Assembly (NCBI GenBank): GCA_038207425.1
Contig: JBBQZU010000006.1
Coordinates: 78,489-142,488 of the forward strand
Direction: 5' to 3'
Origin: JBBQZU01 sp038207425
GTDB lineage: Bacteria; Bacteroidota; Bacteroidia; Flavobacteriales_D; Cryomorphaceae
Length of the DNA stretch: 64,000 nucleotides
Positions 9,427 through 19,395 of this stretch are shown here, piece by piece (the stretch's first letter is position 1; the number at the start of each line of letters is the position of its first letter). The notes below the pieces were generated by a model, which had not been told where the DNA came from, did no database searches, and saw only the letters and a list, made by a program, of their open reading frames with translations. The translations under genes and the position numbers were made by a program.

Positions 9427-10965
9427 ATGAGTACTCCGGCCACCCAGCGCAGAAGCGCGGTAAATATATTTCTAAATTTCGTTGAAAAGATTGGGAACGC
9501 GCTACCGCATCCCGCTACCCTGTTTGCGCTTTTTGCATTGCTCGTAATAGTGATGTCTTGGGTGGTAGGTATGTTCGATTTGTCGGTAGTGCACCCGGGT
9601 ACCGGTGAAACCATTAAACCTTTCAACCTTGTTTCGCGCGAGGGGCTGGCTATGATTCTCAGCAAGATGGTAACCAACTTTACGGGATTTGCTCCGCTGG
9701 GCACGGTGCTGGTGGCATTGCTCGGTATCGGAATCGCCGAAGGAAGCGGCCTAATAGGCACAGTGCTTCGTGTGGTGGTGCTCTCATCACCTAAGAAACT
9801 GCTCACCTTCGTGATTGTATTTGCAGGTGTATTGTCAAATACTGCCAGCGAGGTTGGATATGTGTTGCTTGTGCCACTTGCCGCGGTAATTTTTCTGGCC
9901 GCAGGCAGGCATCCCCTTGCGGGTTTGGCAGCAGCTTTTGCCGGCGTATCGGGCGGGTACAGCGCCAATATGTTACTCGGCACCATTGACCCATTGCTCG
10001 CCGGCCTTTCGGAAGAAGCAGCGCGCATCATCGATCCTGCCTATCTGGTGAACCCTGCCTGCAATTACTACTTTATGTTTGTTTCTACTTTTCTCATAGC
10101 TGCTCTGGGTACCTGGACTACCGAAAAGCTTGTAGTGCCTAGGCTGGGAGAGTACACCGGCGATGAAAAACCCGAAGAAGTACGCGGCCTTACACCTACT
10201 GAAAAACGCGGTTTGCGCTGGGCTATGTTTACCATCATTGCTTTTACAGCCATTTTATTATGGGGGCTTATTCCCGCTGATGGATTTCTGCGCGATGCCC
10301 AAACCGGAGGCATCCTTAAGTCGCCTTTCATGTCGGGTATTGTTGCGCTAATATTCGTGAGCGCCGCCCTGGCAGGTATCGCCTATGGCATGGGTGCCGG
10401 CACTTTTAAGAACGACTCTGATGTAATGAAGGGCATGTCGAAAAGCATGGAAACGCTGGGTTCATATATCGTATTGGTATTTTTTGCTGCACAGTTCGTT
10501 GCCTATTTCAACTGGACCAACCTCGGGCTTATCGTGGCTGTATCGGGTGCTGAAGGCTTGAAGGCTTCAGGTCTCGGGCCTATACCGCTTATGTTGTCGT
10601 TCGTATTGGTATCAGCGGCTATCAACCTAGTTATGGGTTCGGCTTCCGCCAAATGGGCCATTATGGCTCCAGTATTTATTCCAATGTTCATGCTCCTGGG
10701 ATACTCGCCTGAGTTTACCCAAATGGCCTACCGCGTGGGCGATAGCGTTACCAATATCATCTCACCTATGATGTCGTATTTCGCGCTTATCGTGGCTTTT
10801 ATACAGCGCTATGATAAGAAGGCAGGTATTGGTACGGTCATATCCACCATGTTGCCTTATTCTATCGTATTCCTTATCGGGTGGTCGCTATTGCTAATAC
10901 TCTGGATACTTCTGGAGCTGCCCATAGGTCCGGGTGCGTCCATGTACATACAGGTAGGGCAGTAG
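9427..10965 (+). CDS. AbgT-family transporter
   Basis: A 512-residue polytopic membrane protein of the AbgT family, whose characterised members import p-aminobenzoyl-glutamate or export sulfonamide drugs and antifolates using the proton gradient. The start '[40 protein letters not shown]' and the repeated '[25 protein letters not shown]' and '[20 protein letters not shown]' segments are characteristic. A second inverted half shows '[20 protein letters not shown]' and '[21 protein letters not shown]'. Roughly ten membrane spans are apparent. It appears monocistronic: upstream is a divergent broken gene and downstream the gene order turns convergent. The substrate cannot be told from sequence. 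Confidence 0.9.
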   Translation: MSTPATQRRSAVNIFLNFVEKIGNALPHPATLFALFALLVIVMSWVVGMFDLSVVHPGTGETIKPFNLVSREGLAMILSKMVTNFTGFAPLGTVLVALLGIGIAEGSGLIGTVLRVVVLSSPKKLLTFVIVFAGVLSNTASEVGYVLLVPLAAVIFLAAGRHPLAGLAAAFAGVSGGYSANMLLGTIDPLLAGLSEEAARIIDPAYLVNPACNYYFMFVSTFLIAALGTWTTEKLVVPRLGEYTGDEKPEEVRGLTPTEKRGLRWAMFTIIAFTAILLWGLIPADGFLRDAQTGGILKSPFMSGIVALIFVSAALAGIAYGMGAGTFKNDSDVMKGMSKSMETLGSYIVLVFFAAQFVAYFNWTNLGLIVAVSGAEGLKASGLGPIPLMLSFVLVSAAINLVMGSASAKWAIMAPVFIPMFMLLGYSPEFTQMAYRVGDSVTNIISPMMSYFALIVAFIQRYDKKAGIGTVISTMLPYSIVFLIGWSLLLILWILLELPIGPGASMYIQVGQ

Positions 10966-11285
10966 TTGCTTAATACTATTCGTACGCTTTTCATAGTGAG
11001 CGAACCTGCTAAGGCTTTGTAATTGAAAAGGCCAAGGGAATCTATTTTGTCCAATACCGCCAGGGCGTACAGCAAGGTTAAATAATGCTCAGGGGTCAGG
11101 GTAGAGCGTTGATACGGGCGGCCTTTGGATTGAGATGCAATAAGTGGTTTATAGTCGCCGCAGAGAAAAAATAGTTCATTTTGGCGCTGGCCCCGGCAAA
11201 CCCAATCATCAGCGTACCGCAAGGAATTTAGCATGGATCATTCAGTTGTAACCCGATGGTGAATCTTACTTCAGCTTCCAATAAT
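10966..11285. other. Intergenic stretch with an unsupported minus-strand frame
   Basis: A minus-strand frame (11234 down to 10857) crosses this gap but runs about 110 bases into the end of the AbgT gene. Its translation contains 'CGDYKPLIASQSKGRPYQRS', 'YLTLLYALAVLDKIDSLGLF', which has some protein-like character but no family I recognise. It may be a relic gene or chance. Nothing else is seen here. Confidence 0.3.
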
Positions 11286-11295
11286 CAAGACCCCA

Positions 11296-11864
11296 CTATA
11301 CCAAAAGCGAACCCCGGAAACCTCTGGCAGCGTAATATGATTCGGCTCCGTTATGATACCAAATACATTTCCGTAGCGGTAATCGCCAAATATTGCACAT
11401 CCTAGCTTTCGAATGTCGGTGGGGGTCATTAACCAGCTCGATGTTTTGGTATCGTGTGGAGCGAATATTTGCAGGTGCCGGTATTGTGCTTCTGTCAATA
11501 ATTCAATACCGATTGCTACAGCCCAATCGAGCGCGCTGTTTTTTGGTTTGTTTTCTTTCCTTGAATGGAGCGCTAAGCCATCGTAGCATAGACTTCCGCG
11601 GCCGGAAGGACTTTCGGTAGCACAATCAAAAAAAACATATTGCCCAATGTTCTTATCAAAATCCACAACGTCGGGTTCGCCGCCGGTTTTTTCCATTTCA
11701 TTGAGCGCCCAGAGTTTGTCGACATTGGCTTCAAGCCTTGCACGCACCTTTGGCCAATTGATGTTTTGATGGCGGGCCATGTTTTGCTCAAAACGCACTT
11801 TCAATGCATCAATCAACTCATGTTGTTGTGCTGTGGATAATGTTCTGTTGGCGCTGGTTGTCAT
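11296..11864 (-). pseudogene. DUF4256 protein with a frameshifted C-terminus
   Basis: The first 170 or so residues match DUF4256 closely ('LIDALKVRFEQNMARH', 'ALNEMEKTGGEPDVVDFD', 'DTKTSSWLMTPTDIRKLGCA'). Near 11355 the frame departs from the family. The conserved ending appears intact in another frame (Y-H-N-G-A-E-S-Y-Y-A-A-R-G-F-R-G-S-L-L-V) with its own TAG at 11296-11298. In the frame as read, translation continues to a TGA at 11271 with an unrelated tail ('EPNHITLPEVSGVRFWY'). A one-base loss around 11355 explains this. It may be a real mutation or a sequence error. The family's function is unknown, and the protein may still fold since only about 20 residues are altered. Confidence 0.75.
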
Positions 11865-11956
11865 CGTTCAAAATTCTGTGAATTACTTGACGCATTGAAT
11901 TACCATGCTTAGCAATTTGCTTCAATTCAAAACTAGTGGAAATTAATTTATCCTTT

Positions 11957-12577
11957 TCAAGTAAAGAGGACTAAAGCCAATATCGCGGATACTGATGATG
12001 CCGTATACCATATCGCCCTTTTGAATTTCGCGGTAAGCAAGTTGTATTGGTTCAATTCGCTGAGCATTTTTTTATTTGCCGAAGAAGCGGTTACCATATT
12101 GATTAAAGTGACGGACGGCCCAAGCACCAGGCCAACCGGATACGTTTCCGAAGTTGTTTCGGTTGTTACAGTAAGGTTCACAAACGCAAGCGAGAGATAC
12201 GGCAGGTAAGCGGCAGCATGTTGCTTCAGCAAAGCTTGGGTTTCGTCCGGTTGCAACGTCATTAGTTTAATCTGTCCTGAATAAAAATCTGTATTGCAAC
12301 CAATGACAATGGTGGTATCCGAATGGTTGGTAACCTTTACTGCTACGGGTTTTAATCCCTTCTTGAGTTCTTTACGGGCATATTTTTTGTTTCCTTTTGT
12401 ACGCAACACATCGTATTTGTACGATAACTCCAACCCATCATAATTTTCTGTTGCATTAAATTTCAACGCCGAAGGGTTTATGGGTTTATAGAACGAGGCA
12501 CATCCTGTAATCAGAATGACCGAAATCAAAAACGAAATATTTCTGAAGCTTTTCTTCAAAGTTTGTGTCATTGGCAT
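11957..12577 (-). CDS. Uncharacterised lipoprotein
   Basis: Starting at the ATG at 12577 (an ATG at 12571 is equally possible; the frame is open to 12607) gives about 206 residues. These begin with a lysine-rich start, a hydrophobic stretch and a lipobox 'LITGC', so the product is probably anchored to a membrane by a lipidated cysteine. The body is a beta-rich region ('GLKPVAVKVTNHSDTTIVIG') with an 'SDTTI' loop of the kind seen in small immunoglobulin-like folds, and ends in a hydrophobic segment ('ASSVSAILALVLFT'). I do not recognise a family. It lies downstream of the sodium symporter on the same strand, about 180 bases away, with a T-run (plus strand near 12645-12656) between them, so co-transcription is uncertain. 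Confidence 0.6.
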   Translation of the reverse strand: MPMTQTLKKSFRNISFLISVILITGCASFYKPINPSALKFNATENYDGLELSYKYDVLRTKGNKKYARKELKKGLKPVAVKVTNHSDTTIVIGCNTDFYSGQIKLMTLQPDETQALLKQHAAAYLPYLSLAFVNLTVTTETTSETYPVGLVLGPSVTLINMVTASSANKKMLSELNQYNLLTAKFKRAIWYTASSVSAILALVLFT

Positions 12578-12753
12578 TCCGTAACTCGGTATCAAAGTAA
12601 ACTCCAAATTTGCTGAAAACTATATGGTCAAAAAAAGCTTTCGTTTTTTTTTTTTAGGCAAAAGCGAATTTGAAATATGGTCGGCAAGATGCTTCAACTC
12701 AAAAATATCGGAAATTAATTGATCCTGCCATTCATCTTATTGTAGCCGTGTTC

Positions 12754-14322
12754 TTACCAAAACATGGTATACAGCAACCCCAGTACCAATACAATCCCCA
12801 TAGAGGCGATATTGAAAGCCGGGCCGGTTTTGAAAAGATCGGTACCGAAAATAATGGCTTTGGGTGAATTTTCTTTGCTTTCAACCAGTGAAAGCGAAAC
12901 AATAAGGGCCGAGAGAATTAGGAATACCAAACCCATTTGGTCGAGAAATGGCATGGAAGGAAACAAAAGGTCTATGGCAATGCTCACGGGCACTGAAGCA
13001 ATGGCCGACCAAAGTGCCGCGGTTCCTGTGGTGCGTTTCCAAAACAAGCCAAACATAAAAAGCACTACAATTCCAGGGCTCACATAGCCGGTGTATTTTT
13101 GGATAAACTGAAATATTTGTTCTTCACCGCCTAGCAGCGGCTGCGCCACAATTACCGCAATAGCCACCGAAATTACACCAACGAGCCGTCCGATATTTAC
13201 AAGTTTTTTCTCCGATGCTTTTGCGCCAAAAAATGGTTTATATATATCCATTGTAAATATGGTAGCAGTGCTGTTCATCATAGAACTAAGCGATGAGAGC
13301 GCCGCCGCTATGAGTGCTGCAAAAGCCAACCCCCGCACCCCAACAGGCACCAGATTGCCAAGCAGCCATGGATATGCGGCATCGGGACGCTCAATATCAG
13401 CCTGCATTACAAAAGCCGCTATGCCCGGTATTACCACAATAAGCGGAATGAGCAATTTAAGAAACCCCGCAAAAGCCAATCCTTTCTGGGCTTCCTTTAT
13501 ATTTTTTGCGGCAAGCGCCCGCTGAATGATGTACTGATTACAACCCCAGTAACTCAGGTTTGCTATCCACATACCGCCCACCAAAACGGTAAGGCCGGGC
13601 AAGTCTTTGTAGTAGGGATTCTCTTTACTCAGAATCATATCAAATTTATCAGGGGCCTCAGTATACAATAATTTCAATCCGCTCACCACACCGTTGCCGC
13701 CGCTTACCGCGTTGAGCGCCAAATAGGTTGTAACCAATCCACCGAAGATGAGAAATACCACCTGCACCACATCTGTCCACGCTACTGCCTTCAATCCGCC
13801 GTAAATCGAATAGGCCACCGAAATAACAGCAAGTCCTATAATTGACTGGAGCATGCTAATGCCCAGCACCACACTGAGCGCCAGCGATGAAAGGTATAGC
13901 ACCGTAGTAAGGTTTACAAAAGTGTAAAGCAAAACCCAAAATACTGCAAGGATGGTTCGGATTCGGCTGTCGTAGCGCAATTCGAGAAACTGTGGCAGGG
14001 TGAAAATCTTCTTTTCCAGAAAAATGGGAAGAAAATACTTGGCTACAACAATGAGTGTAAGCGCCGCCATCCACTCATAGCTTGCTATGGCAAGCCCCAG
14101 CGCATAGCCCGAACCCGACATGCCAATAAATTGCTCTGCAGAAATATTTGCTGCAATCAACGAAGCGCCGATCGCCCACCAGGGTAAGGCATTGCCGGCT
14201 AAAAAATAATCTTTCGAATTCGTTATATGACCCTTCTTTTCCCGCGAAATCCAAAGTCCAAAGGCAACAATAAAAACACAATATCCTCCGAAAATGACAA
14301 AATCCAGTGTAGAGAAATTCAT
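12754..14322 (-). CDS. Sodium:solute symporter (SSS family, SGLT-like)
   Basis: A 522-residue transporter with about 13-14 membrane spans, closely resembling the vSGLT/SGLT branch that imports sugars with sodium. Landmarks are 'NSKDYFLAGNALPWWAIGASLIAANISAEQFIGMSG' (split here over the first spans), 'TLPQFLELRYDSRIRT', 'GGLKAVAWTDVVQVVFL', 'NPYYKDLPGL' and 'NQYIIQRALAAKNIKEAQKG'. It is transcribed away from the susC gene that begins 515 bases to its right. The arrangement suggests that it takes up the mono- or disaccharide released by the adjacent polysaccharide locus. The sugar specificity cannot be read from the sequence. Confidence 0.9.
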   Translation of the reverse strand: MNFSTLDFVIFGGYCVFIVAFGLWISREKKGHITNSKDYFLAGNALPWWAIGASLIAANISAEQFIGMSGSGYALGLAIASYEWMAALTLIVVAKYFLPIFLEKKIFTLPQFLELRYDSRIRTILAVFWVLLYTFVNLTTVLYLSSLALSVVLGISMLQSIIGLAVISVAYSIYGGLKAVAWTDVVQVVFLIFGGLVTTYLALNAVSGGNGVVSGLKLLYTEAPDKFDMILSKENPYYKDLPGLTVLVGGMWIANLSYWGCNQYIIQRALAAKNIKEAQKGLAFAGFLKLLIPLIVVIPGIAAFVMQADIERPDAAYPWLLGNLVPVGVRGLAFAALIAAALSSLSSMMNSTATIFTMDIYKPFFGAKASEKKLVNIGRLVGVISVAIAVIVAQPLLGGEEQIFQFIQKYTGYVSPGIVVLFMFGLFWKRTTGTAALWSAIASVPVSIAIDLLFPSMPFLDQMGLVFLILSALIVSLSLVESKENSPKAIIFGTDLFKTGPAFNIASMGIVLVLGLLYTMFW

Positions 14323-14836
14323 CTGATCAAGTTTTTGATTAATAAACAGAGTAAATCACTTTTGCAAACCATACCAAGGCAGGTGCAAGTATAGCAGGTA
14401 TTTTGTGTGTTCGATAAACACATTTCAATTATGCGGAATATTTTATGTCTAATGGTCTTCGTACAAATACTTAAAAAAGTTTCTATCGAAATTTCCTTTA
14501 GGCATGGGCAGGCCATACAAGCGATCTTGGATTGAAAGGCTGATAAGTAAAATTCACCGAATACCAACAAATGGCTGAGAGAAGTAGCGATTCGCCAGCC
14601 GCAGTATTTATGCATCTGAATGTGGGTTTCGAATTGATCCGGGCGTTTTAACATATTTAACAGCGGTTCGCTTTTAGAATTGAAAGCCACTAAGACAAGA
14701 TATTGCGCTGAAGACCAAATGCTCCTTCTGGTTGGGAAATAATATTTTAATACCTACACGTTTCCCAGAATAACTTATCTACATTGCGTCAATTAACAAT
14801 CGCTTAACTTATCGAAAACCGGATAACCTTTCAGCC
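14323..14836. promoter_or_regulatory. Divergent intergenic region between symporter and susC
   Basis: This 514-base AT-rich stretch separates two divergent transcription units and must hold both promoters. I cannot point to a confident Bacteroidota -33/-7 pair. A minus-strand frame of 123 codons crosses it (14690 to 14319), but it is cysteine-rich, has no family resemblance and overlaps the symporter start, so it is not called. No regulator gene (HTCS or SusR type) lies here or in the adjacent locus. Confidence 0.35.
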
Positions 14837-17812
14837 ATGATTAGGACTTTACTTTCCACCGTATTCGCCTTCATGGTCATTAGCGGTGCAGCGCAAACCA
14901 ACATCACCGGCGTTGTGAGAGACGCTGATACAAATGAGACTCTTCCGGGGGTAACTATTTACACCAATGCCAGTGGCTCGGGCACTGCGAGTGATATGGA
15001 TGGCAAATATGCAATCACAACAAAAGCCCAGGACGATTCGCTTACCTTCTCATTCATAGGTTACAAAGCTCAGGCAGTTGCAATTGGCGGCCGCAGCAAG
15101 ATCGATATTTTGCTGGCGCCTGATGTGCGCATGCTCGATGAGTTTGTAATAGTAGGGTATGGCAAACAGCGCAAGAGCGACCTTACCGGTGCCATTACCA
15201 CAGTAGGTTCAGAAGAGATAACGAAAGTGCCGGCCAGCAATCCCATGCAGGCCATGCAGGGAAAGGTTGCAGGATTGCAGGTAGGTGCAGCTACAGGTGC
15301 GCCGGGCAGCAGCCCCGTGGTAAGGCTCAGGGGTGTGGGTACCTTCAATGATGCATCGGTACTTTACGTAGTTGACGGGGTATTTACTAACGACATCAAT
15401 TTTCTTTCATCAAATGATATAGAAAGTATGACGGTGCTGAAGGATGCTTCGGCCACAGCGCTATACGGCTCGCGTGGTGCCAATGGGGTTATCGTGGTTG
15501 CTACCAAGAGAGGTAAAATTTCAGATGATGGCAAGCCCAGATTTCAATTCGATGCCGAGTATAGCCTGCAAAAACTTTACAAAAAGATCGACCTTCTCAA
15601 TGGCCGCGAGTTTGCACAGGTACTCAACGTAATCAACCCCGGTACATTCAATAATATTGACCGGGTGTCAAACACCGACTGGCAAGACTTGATATTCAGA
15701 GATTTTGCTCCCATGCAATCCTATAATTTTTCACTATCTGGGGCGAGTGAGAAAAACCAATATTACCTTGGTATTGGCTATTTTAAGCAGGAAGGAATTA
15801 TTCCTAAATCAGATTTTGAAAGGGTTACCATCAAGCTCAACAACCAATACAGCCTCACCGATAAAATCAGGTCAGGGGTGAGCCTTATTGCTACACCAAG
15901 CAGAAGTCACGGCGCTCCCAATGTTATTGCAAATGCATACCGTGCCTGGCCTACTGAAGTACCCTTTAATCCCGATGGAAGCTTTGCAGATGTGCTGGGT
16001 GGGGGCAATCCACTGGCTACCATAGAGTACACTAACAATGAAACAAACGCATTGCTAAGTCTTGGCAATATGTATGTTGAGTTCGATTTGTTCAAAGGTT
16101 TTACCGCCAAATCGAGCCTTGGGTATGAAGTAGAGTACGCGAGCGCCACCTCCTTTACCCCTGTGTTTCGGGTAGGGCCTTTGCAGGAAAATGTGAGCAG
16201 TGTGCTTAATAAGTCCAGCTTTCAGCGGTTTAACTGGCTTTGGGAAAACACTTTGGCCTATCAGAAGGAAGTAGGGAAGCACCGTTTTGATGCGTTGGCC
16301 GGTATTACTTCTCAGCAAAATAAAAGCGAAAGCATTGGCGGAACTACCCGTTATTTAATTGACGAAGACCCCAATCTCTGGTATCTGAGCTCAGGCGATA
16401 ATGAGTTTCTAACGGTATTCAATGGCGCTGAAACAACAAGTATTGCTTCCTATCTTTTTAGGGTCAACTACACGTTTGATAACAGATTTCTGTTTACAGG
16501 AAATTTCAGAAGAGATGGCAGTTCAAAATTCGGAATTAACAACCGATACGGAAACTTTGGTTCGGTGGCAGTGGGTTGGAACATCATGAACGAATCATTT
16601 ATGGCAGGGCTTCAGAACAAGATACAAACCATCAAACTTCGTGCGAGCTATGGCACTGTAGGCAATGAAAAAATACCTTGGGACAGGCAGTACACGCTTG
16701 TGCAAAATGGTCAGAACGTAGTTTTAGGGCCCGGCGAAACTATTGTAACCGGTGCTTCATATGGCGTAACCGGCAATCCGAATCTGCGCTGGGAAACAAC
16801 CGAACAAATCAATATAGGTTTTGAATTTGGCGTGCTGAACAACCGCCTTACTGGCGAGATGGACTATTACAATAAAACCACATCTGATATACTTCTCAAC
16901 CTTCAGAATCCGGGGCATATGGGCAACGGGGCATTTCAGTTTACCACCTACAACGCTGCTAAAGTGCGCAACAGTGGATTTGAGTTTATGCTCAACTGGA
17001 AGGACGATATCAACAATGATCTCTACTACGAGGTTGGCGTACTCGGTGCCACGGTAAAAAATGAAGTGCTTAAAATGGGTCAATTCTCCGAATCGAGCGA
17101 GCCCATTGCAGCCGGAGCCTTGGGCAATGGCCAGTTGGTAACACTCACGCAGGTAGGAGGGCCCATCGGCGCGTTTTATGGATACCAGGCTATTGGTGTA
17201 TTTCAGGACGAAGCTGAACTGGCATCATCTCCGAGCCTGCCAAATCAGCAAGTTGGCGACTTGCGTTTTGCTGATACCAACGGCGATGGAATACTCAATG
17301 AGCGCGATATGACCCAAATTGGTTCAAATATTCCCGATTTTATTTATGGCTTTAATTTCAATGTTGGCTACAAAGGTTTTTCAGTAGGTATGGATTTTAA
17401 CGGACAGGTGGGCAATGAGCTGTACAACGGAAAAGACGCTGTGAGACCAGACCAATATAACTATGAAGCCAATGTAGCCGGTCACTGGACAGGACCCGGT
17501 ACTTCCAATACAGAACCCCGACCTACTGCAAGCGGCGTTAATTATTTACAATCTGACAGGTTTGTCCAAAGCGGTTCTTTCTTCAGGTTGCGCACCGCTA
17601 CCATCGCGTACCAACTTCCCGATAAACTCCTCGATAATGTGAAAATCCGCAAGGCCTCGGTATACCTGCGCGGAACGAATCTTTTCACCTTTACAAAATA
17701 CACCGGATATACTCCGGAAATTGTGAGCAACAATGTGCTCAGTTCAGGAATCGATTTGGGAGTATACCCCGTCACTTCCATCTATTCAATTGGTCTTAAT
17801 ATTTCATTCTAA
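14837..17812 (+). CDS. SusC/RagA-type TonB-dependent outer-membrane receptor
   Basis: A 991-residue outer-membrane beta barrel that imports glycan oligomers in partnership with the SusD-like protein encoded 12 bases downstream. A signal peptide (about residues 1-19) is followed by a carboxypeptidase-regulatory-like domain ('NITGVVRDADTNETLPGVTIY', with 'DMDGKYAI'). Next comes a TonB box region ('LDEFVIVGYGKQRKSDLTGA') and a plug with the SusC signature 'VLKDASATALYGSRGANGVI'. The barrel ends in an aromatic-rich strand 'IYSIGLNISF'. Length and architecture are normal for the family. It is the first gene of the carbohydrate operon. Confidence 0.95.
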   Translation: MIRTLLSTVFAFMVISGAAQTNITGVVRDADTNETLPGVTIYTNASGSGTASDMDGKYAITTKAQDDSLTFSFIGYKAQAVAIGGRSKIDILLAPDVRMLDEFVIVGYGKQRKSDLTGAITTVGSEEITKVPASNPMQAMQGKVAGLQVGAATGAPGSSPVVRLRGVGTFNDASVLYVVDGVFTNDINFLSSNDIESMTVLKDASATALYGSRGANGVIVVATKRGKISDDGKPRFQFDAEYSLQKLYKKIDLLNGREFAQVLNVINPGTFNNIDRVSNTDWQDLIFRDFAPMQSYNFSLSGASEKNQYYLGIGYFKQEGIIPKSDFERVTIKLNNQYSLTDKIRSGVSLIATPSRSHGAPNVIANAYRAWPTEVPFNPDGSFADVLGGGNPLATIEYTNNETNALLSLGNMYVEFDLFKGFTAKSSLGYEVEYASATSFTPVFRVGPLQENVSSVLNKSSFQRFNWLWENTLAYQKEVGKHRFDALAGITSQQNKSESIGGTTRYLIDEDPNLWYLSSGDNEFLTVFNGAETTSIASYLFRVNYTFDNRFLFTGNFRRDGSSKFGINNRYGNFGSVAVGWNIMNESFMAGLQNKIQTIKLRASYGTVGNEKIPWDRQYTLVQNGQNVVLGPGETIVTGASYGVTGNPNLRWETTEQINIGFEFGVLNNRLTGEMDYYNKTTSDILLNLQNPGHMGNGAFQFTTYNAAKVRNSGFEFMLNWKDDINNDLYYEVGVLGATVKNEVLKMGQFSESSEPIAAGALGNGQLVTLTQVGGPIGAFYGYQAIGVFQDEAELASSPSLPNQQVGDLRFADTNGDGILNERDMTQIGSNIPDFIYGFNFNVGYKGFSVGMDFNGQVGNELYNGKDAVRPDQYNYEANVAGHWTGPGTSNTEPRPTASGVNYLQSDRFVQSGSFFRLRTATIAYQLPDKLLDNVKIRKASVYLRGTNLFTFTKYTGYTPEIVSNNVLSSGIDLGVYPVTSIYSIGLNISF

Positions 17813-17824
17813 ATAAAAACTGCA

Positions 17825-19315
17825 ATGAAAAACCACAATACTCAAATGGCATTTAAACGGGTGTCCACCCTGGCATTTGTTACAACGGCACTCCTTGTAG
17901 TAAGCGGATGTTCAAAAGACTTTCTGGACAATCCCCCGCAGGGTTTTCTCACCAATGCAATTTTTCCTGAAAACCCTGAGCAGGCTCAACTTGCCGTAAA
18001 TGGTATGTATGCCGACCTACGGCAATGGAATCTATATTACGGTGGCTTTCCAATCGTTGATATAATGAGTGATGATGCCCGAAAAGGAAGTAATCCTGGT
18101 GACGGAGCTTTTCTGTTGCAATTCGACGAGTTCACCTTTACCGCTGATATAGGTGATATTGCCAATTGGTACACCACCCTATATGAAGCCATCAAATCAA
18201 CCCACGTAGTAATAGACCGTGTACCTGAAATTGACATGGATCAGACTATAAAAAACAGGCATATCGCTCAGGCGCGCTTTCTAAGAGCATTGCACTACTT
18301 CAGCCTGGTGCGCGGCTTTGGCGATGTTCCAAAAGTGGTAAACCTTACACCCGATCCGGGTTTGCCCCGCTCTCCAAAAGCTGAAATTTACAACGAGATC
18401 ATTATACCCGATTTGTTATTTGCCATTGCCAATTTGCCAACCAAAGCAGAATGGGCTTCGGTAGATCTTGGTCGCGCAAGCAAAGGAGCCGCGCAGGCAT
18501 TGCTTGCCAAGGCATATTTGTATACCAACGATTTTCCCAATGCAGAACTTCAGGCAATGGATGTAATCAACTCGCAACTTTACGACCTGGAATTTGAATT
18601 TTCAAATGCTTTCCTGCCCATAGGCGAGTTTGGCATAGAATCAGTCTTTGAAGTGGGAGCGGTACCATTTGGTACAGGCGCTACAGGCGGTAATCAGTTT
18701 GCCAATACGCAGTCGGTACGGGGTAATCCAAACCGCGGATGGGGTTTCAACCGTCCGAGCCTTGACCTTATGGCTGCATATGAATCAGATGATCCAAGAA
18801 GAGATGCTTCCATTGTTTTTCTTGGTGAAGTGCTCGATGGAGTGCCGATATTGGGTGATATCAGTACGCCCGATTCCACTTTTCAAAATGGGATACTCAT
18901 AGAAATAGAATGTTACAATCAAAAAGTATGGGTGCCAGGTAGTTCTACCGAAGAGCCTTTCGGCTACAATGTAAAGGAAATGCGTTATGCTGAAGTGCTG
19001 CTTATTGCTGCTGAGGCGATGAACAAAAATGGAAATAGCGGCGGCGCTTTGATGCAACTGAACAAATTGCGCCAAAGGGCAGGAGTAGCGGACATCACCG
19101 AGAGCGACCCCGTTGCGCTGCATCAGGCCATTATGCTAGAACGACGACGAGAAATGGCCCTCGAGCAAGAGCGCTTCTTTGATTTGGTGCGCACCGGAAT
19201 GGCACCGGAAGTTCTCGGCCCGTATGGTTTTGTAACCGGTAAACATGAAACTTTCCCTATGCCAGCAAGTGAAAGAGCATTGAATCCTAACCTGGTTCAG
19301 TCAGGCGGATGGTGA
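17825..19315 (+). CDS. SusD/RagB-family surface glycan-binding lipoprotein
   Basis: A 496-residue lipoprotein with lipobox 'LVVSGC' and the typical start of the mature form ('SKDFLDNPPQGFLTNAIF'). The tetratricopeptide-like helical scaffold shows 'ARFLRALHYFSLVRGFGDVP', 'AQALLAKAYLYTNDFPNAE' and the conserved ending 'LLIAAEAMNKNGNSGGALMQLNKLRQRAGV', here split over helices, with 'ERRREMALEQERFFDLVRTG'. SusD proteins cap the SusC barrel and select the glycan. It follows susC directly and is co-transcribed. Confidence 0.95.
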   Translation: MKNHNTQMAFKRVSTLAFVTTALLVVSGCSKDFLDNPPQGFLTNAIFPENPEQAQLAVNGMYADLRQWNLYYGGFPIVDIMSDDARKGSNPGDGAFLLQFDEFTFTADIGDIANWYTTLYEAIKSTHVVIDRVPEIDMDQTIKNRHIAQARFLRALHYFSLVRGFGDVPKVVNLTPDPGLPRSPKAEIYNEIIIPDLLFAIANLPTKAEWASVDLGRASKGAAQALLAKAYLYTNDFPNAELQAMDVINSQLYDLEFEFSNAFLPIGEFGIESVFEVGAVPFGTGATGGNQFANTQSVRGNPNRGWGFNRPSLDLMAAYESDDPRRDASIVFLGEVLDGVPILGDISTPDSTFQNGILIEIECYNQKVWVPGSSTEEPFGYNVKEMRYAEVLLIAAEAMNKNGNSGGALMQLNKLRQRAGVADITESDPVALHQAIMLERRREMALEQERFFDLVRTGMAPEVLGPYGFVTGKHETFPMPASERALNPNLVQSGGW

Positions 19316-19395
19316 AATTATCCCAATTATATCGCTACTCAGCTAATATGTGTTAGCTTTACACACCATAAACCCAAACTTAATCTCTAGTTAAT

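Noticed and set aside
10857..11234. 125-codon minus-strand frame
   Set aside because: It overlaps the end of the AbgT gene by about 110 bases and has no recognised family; kept only as a note in the intergenic entry.
12640..12660. T-run after the symporter gene considered as an intrinsic terminator
   Set aside because: It lacks a G/C-rich stem; on the symporter's strand the run is A rather than T, so it is not a normal terminator for that gene.
14319..14690. 123-codon minus-strand frame in the divergent region upstream of susC
   Set aside because: Cysteine-rich translation without family resemblance, covering a region that must contain promoters.
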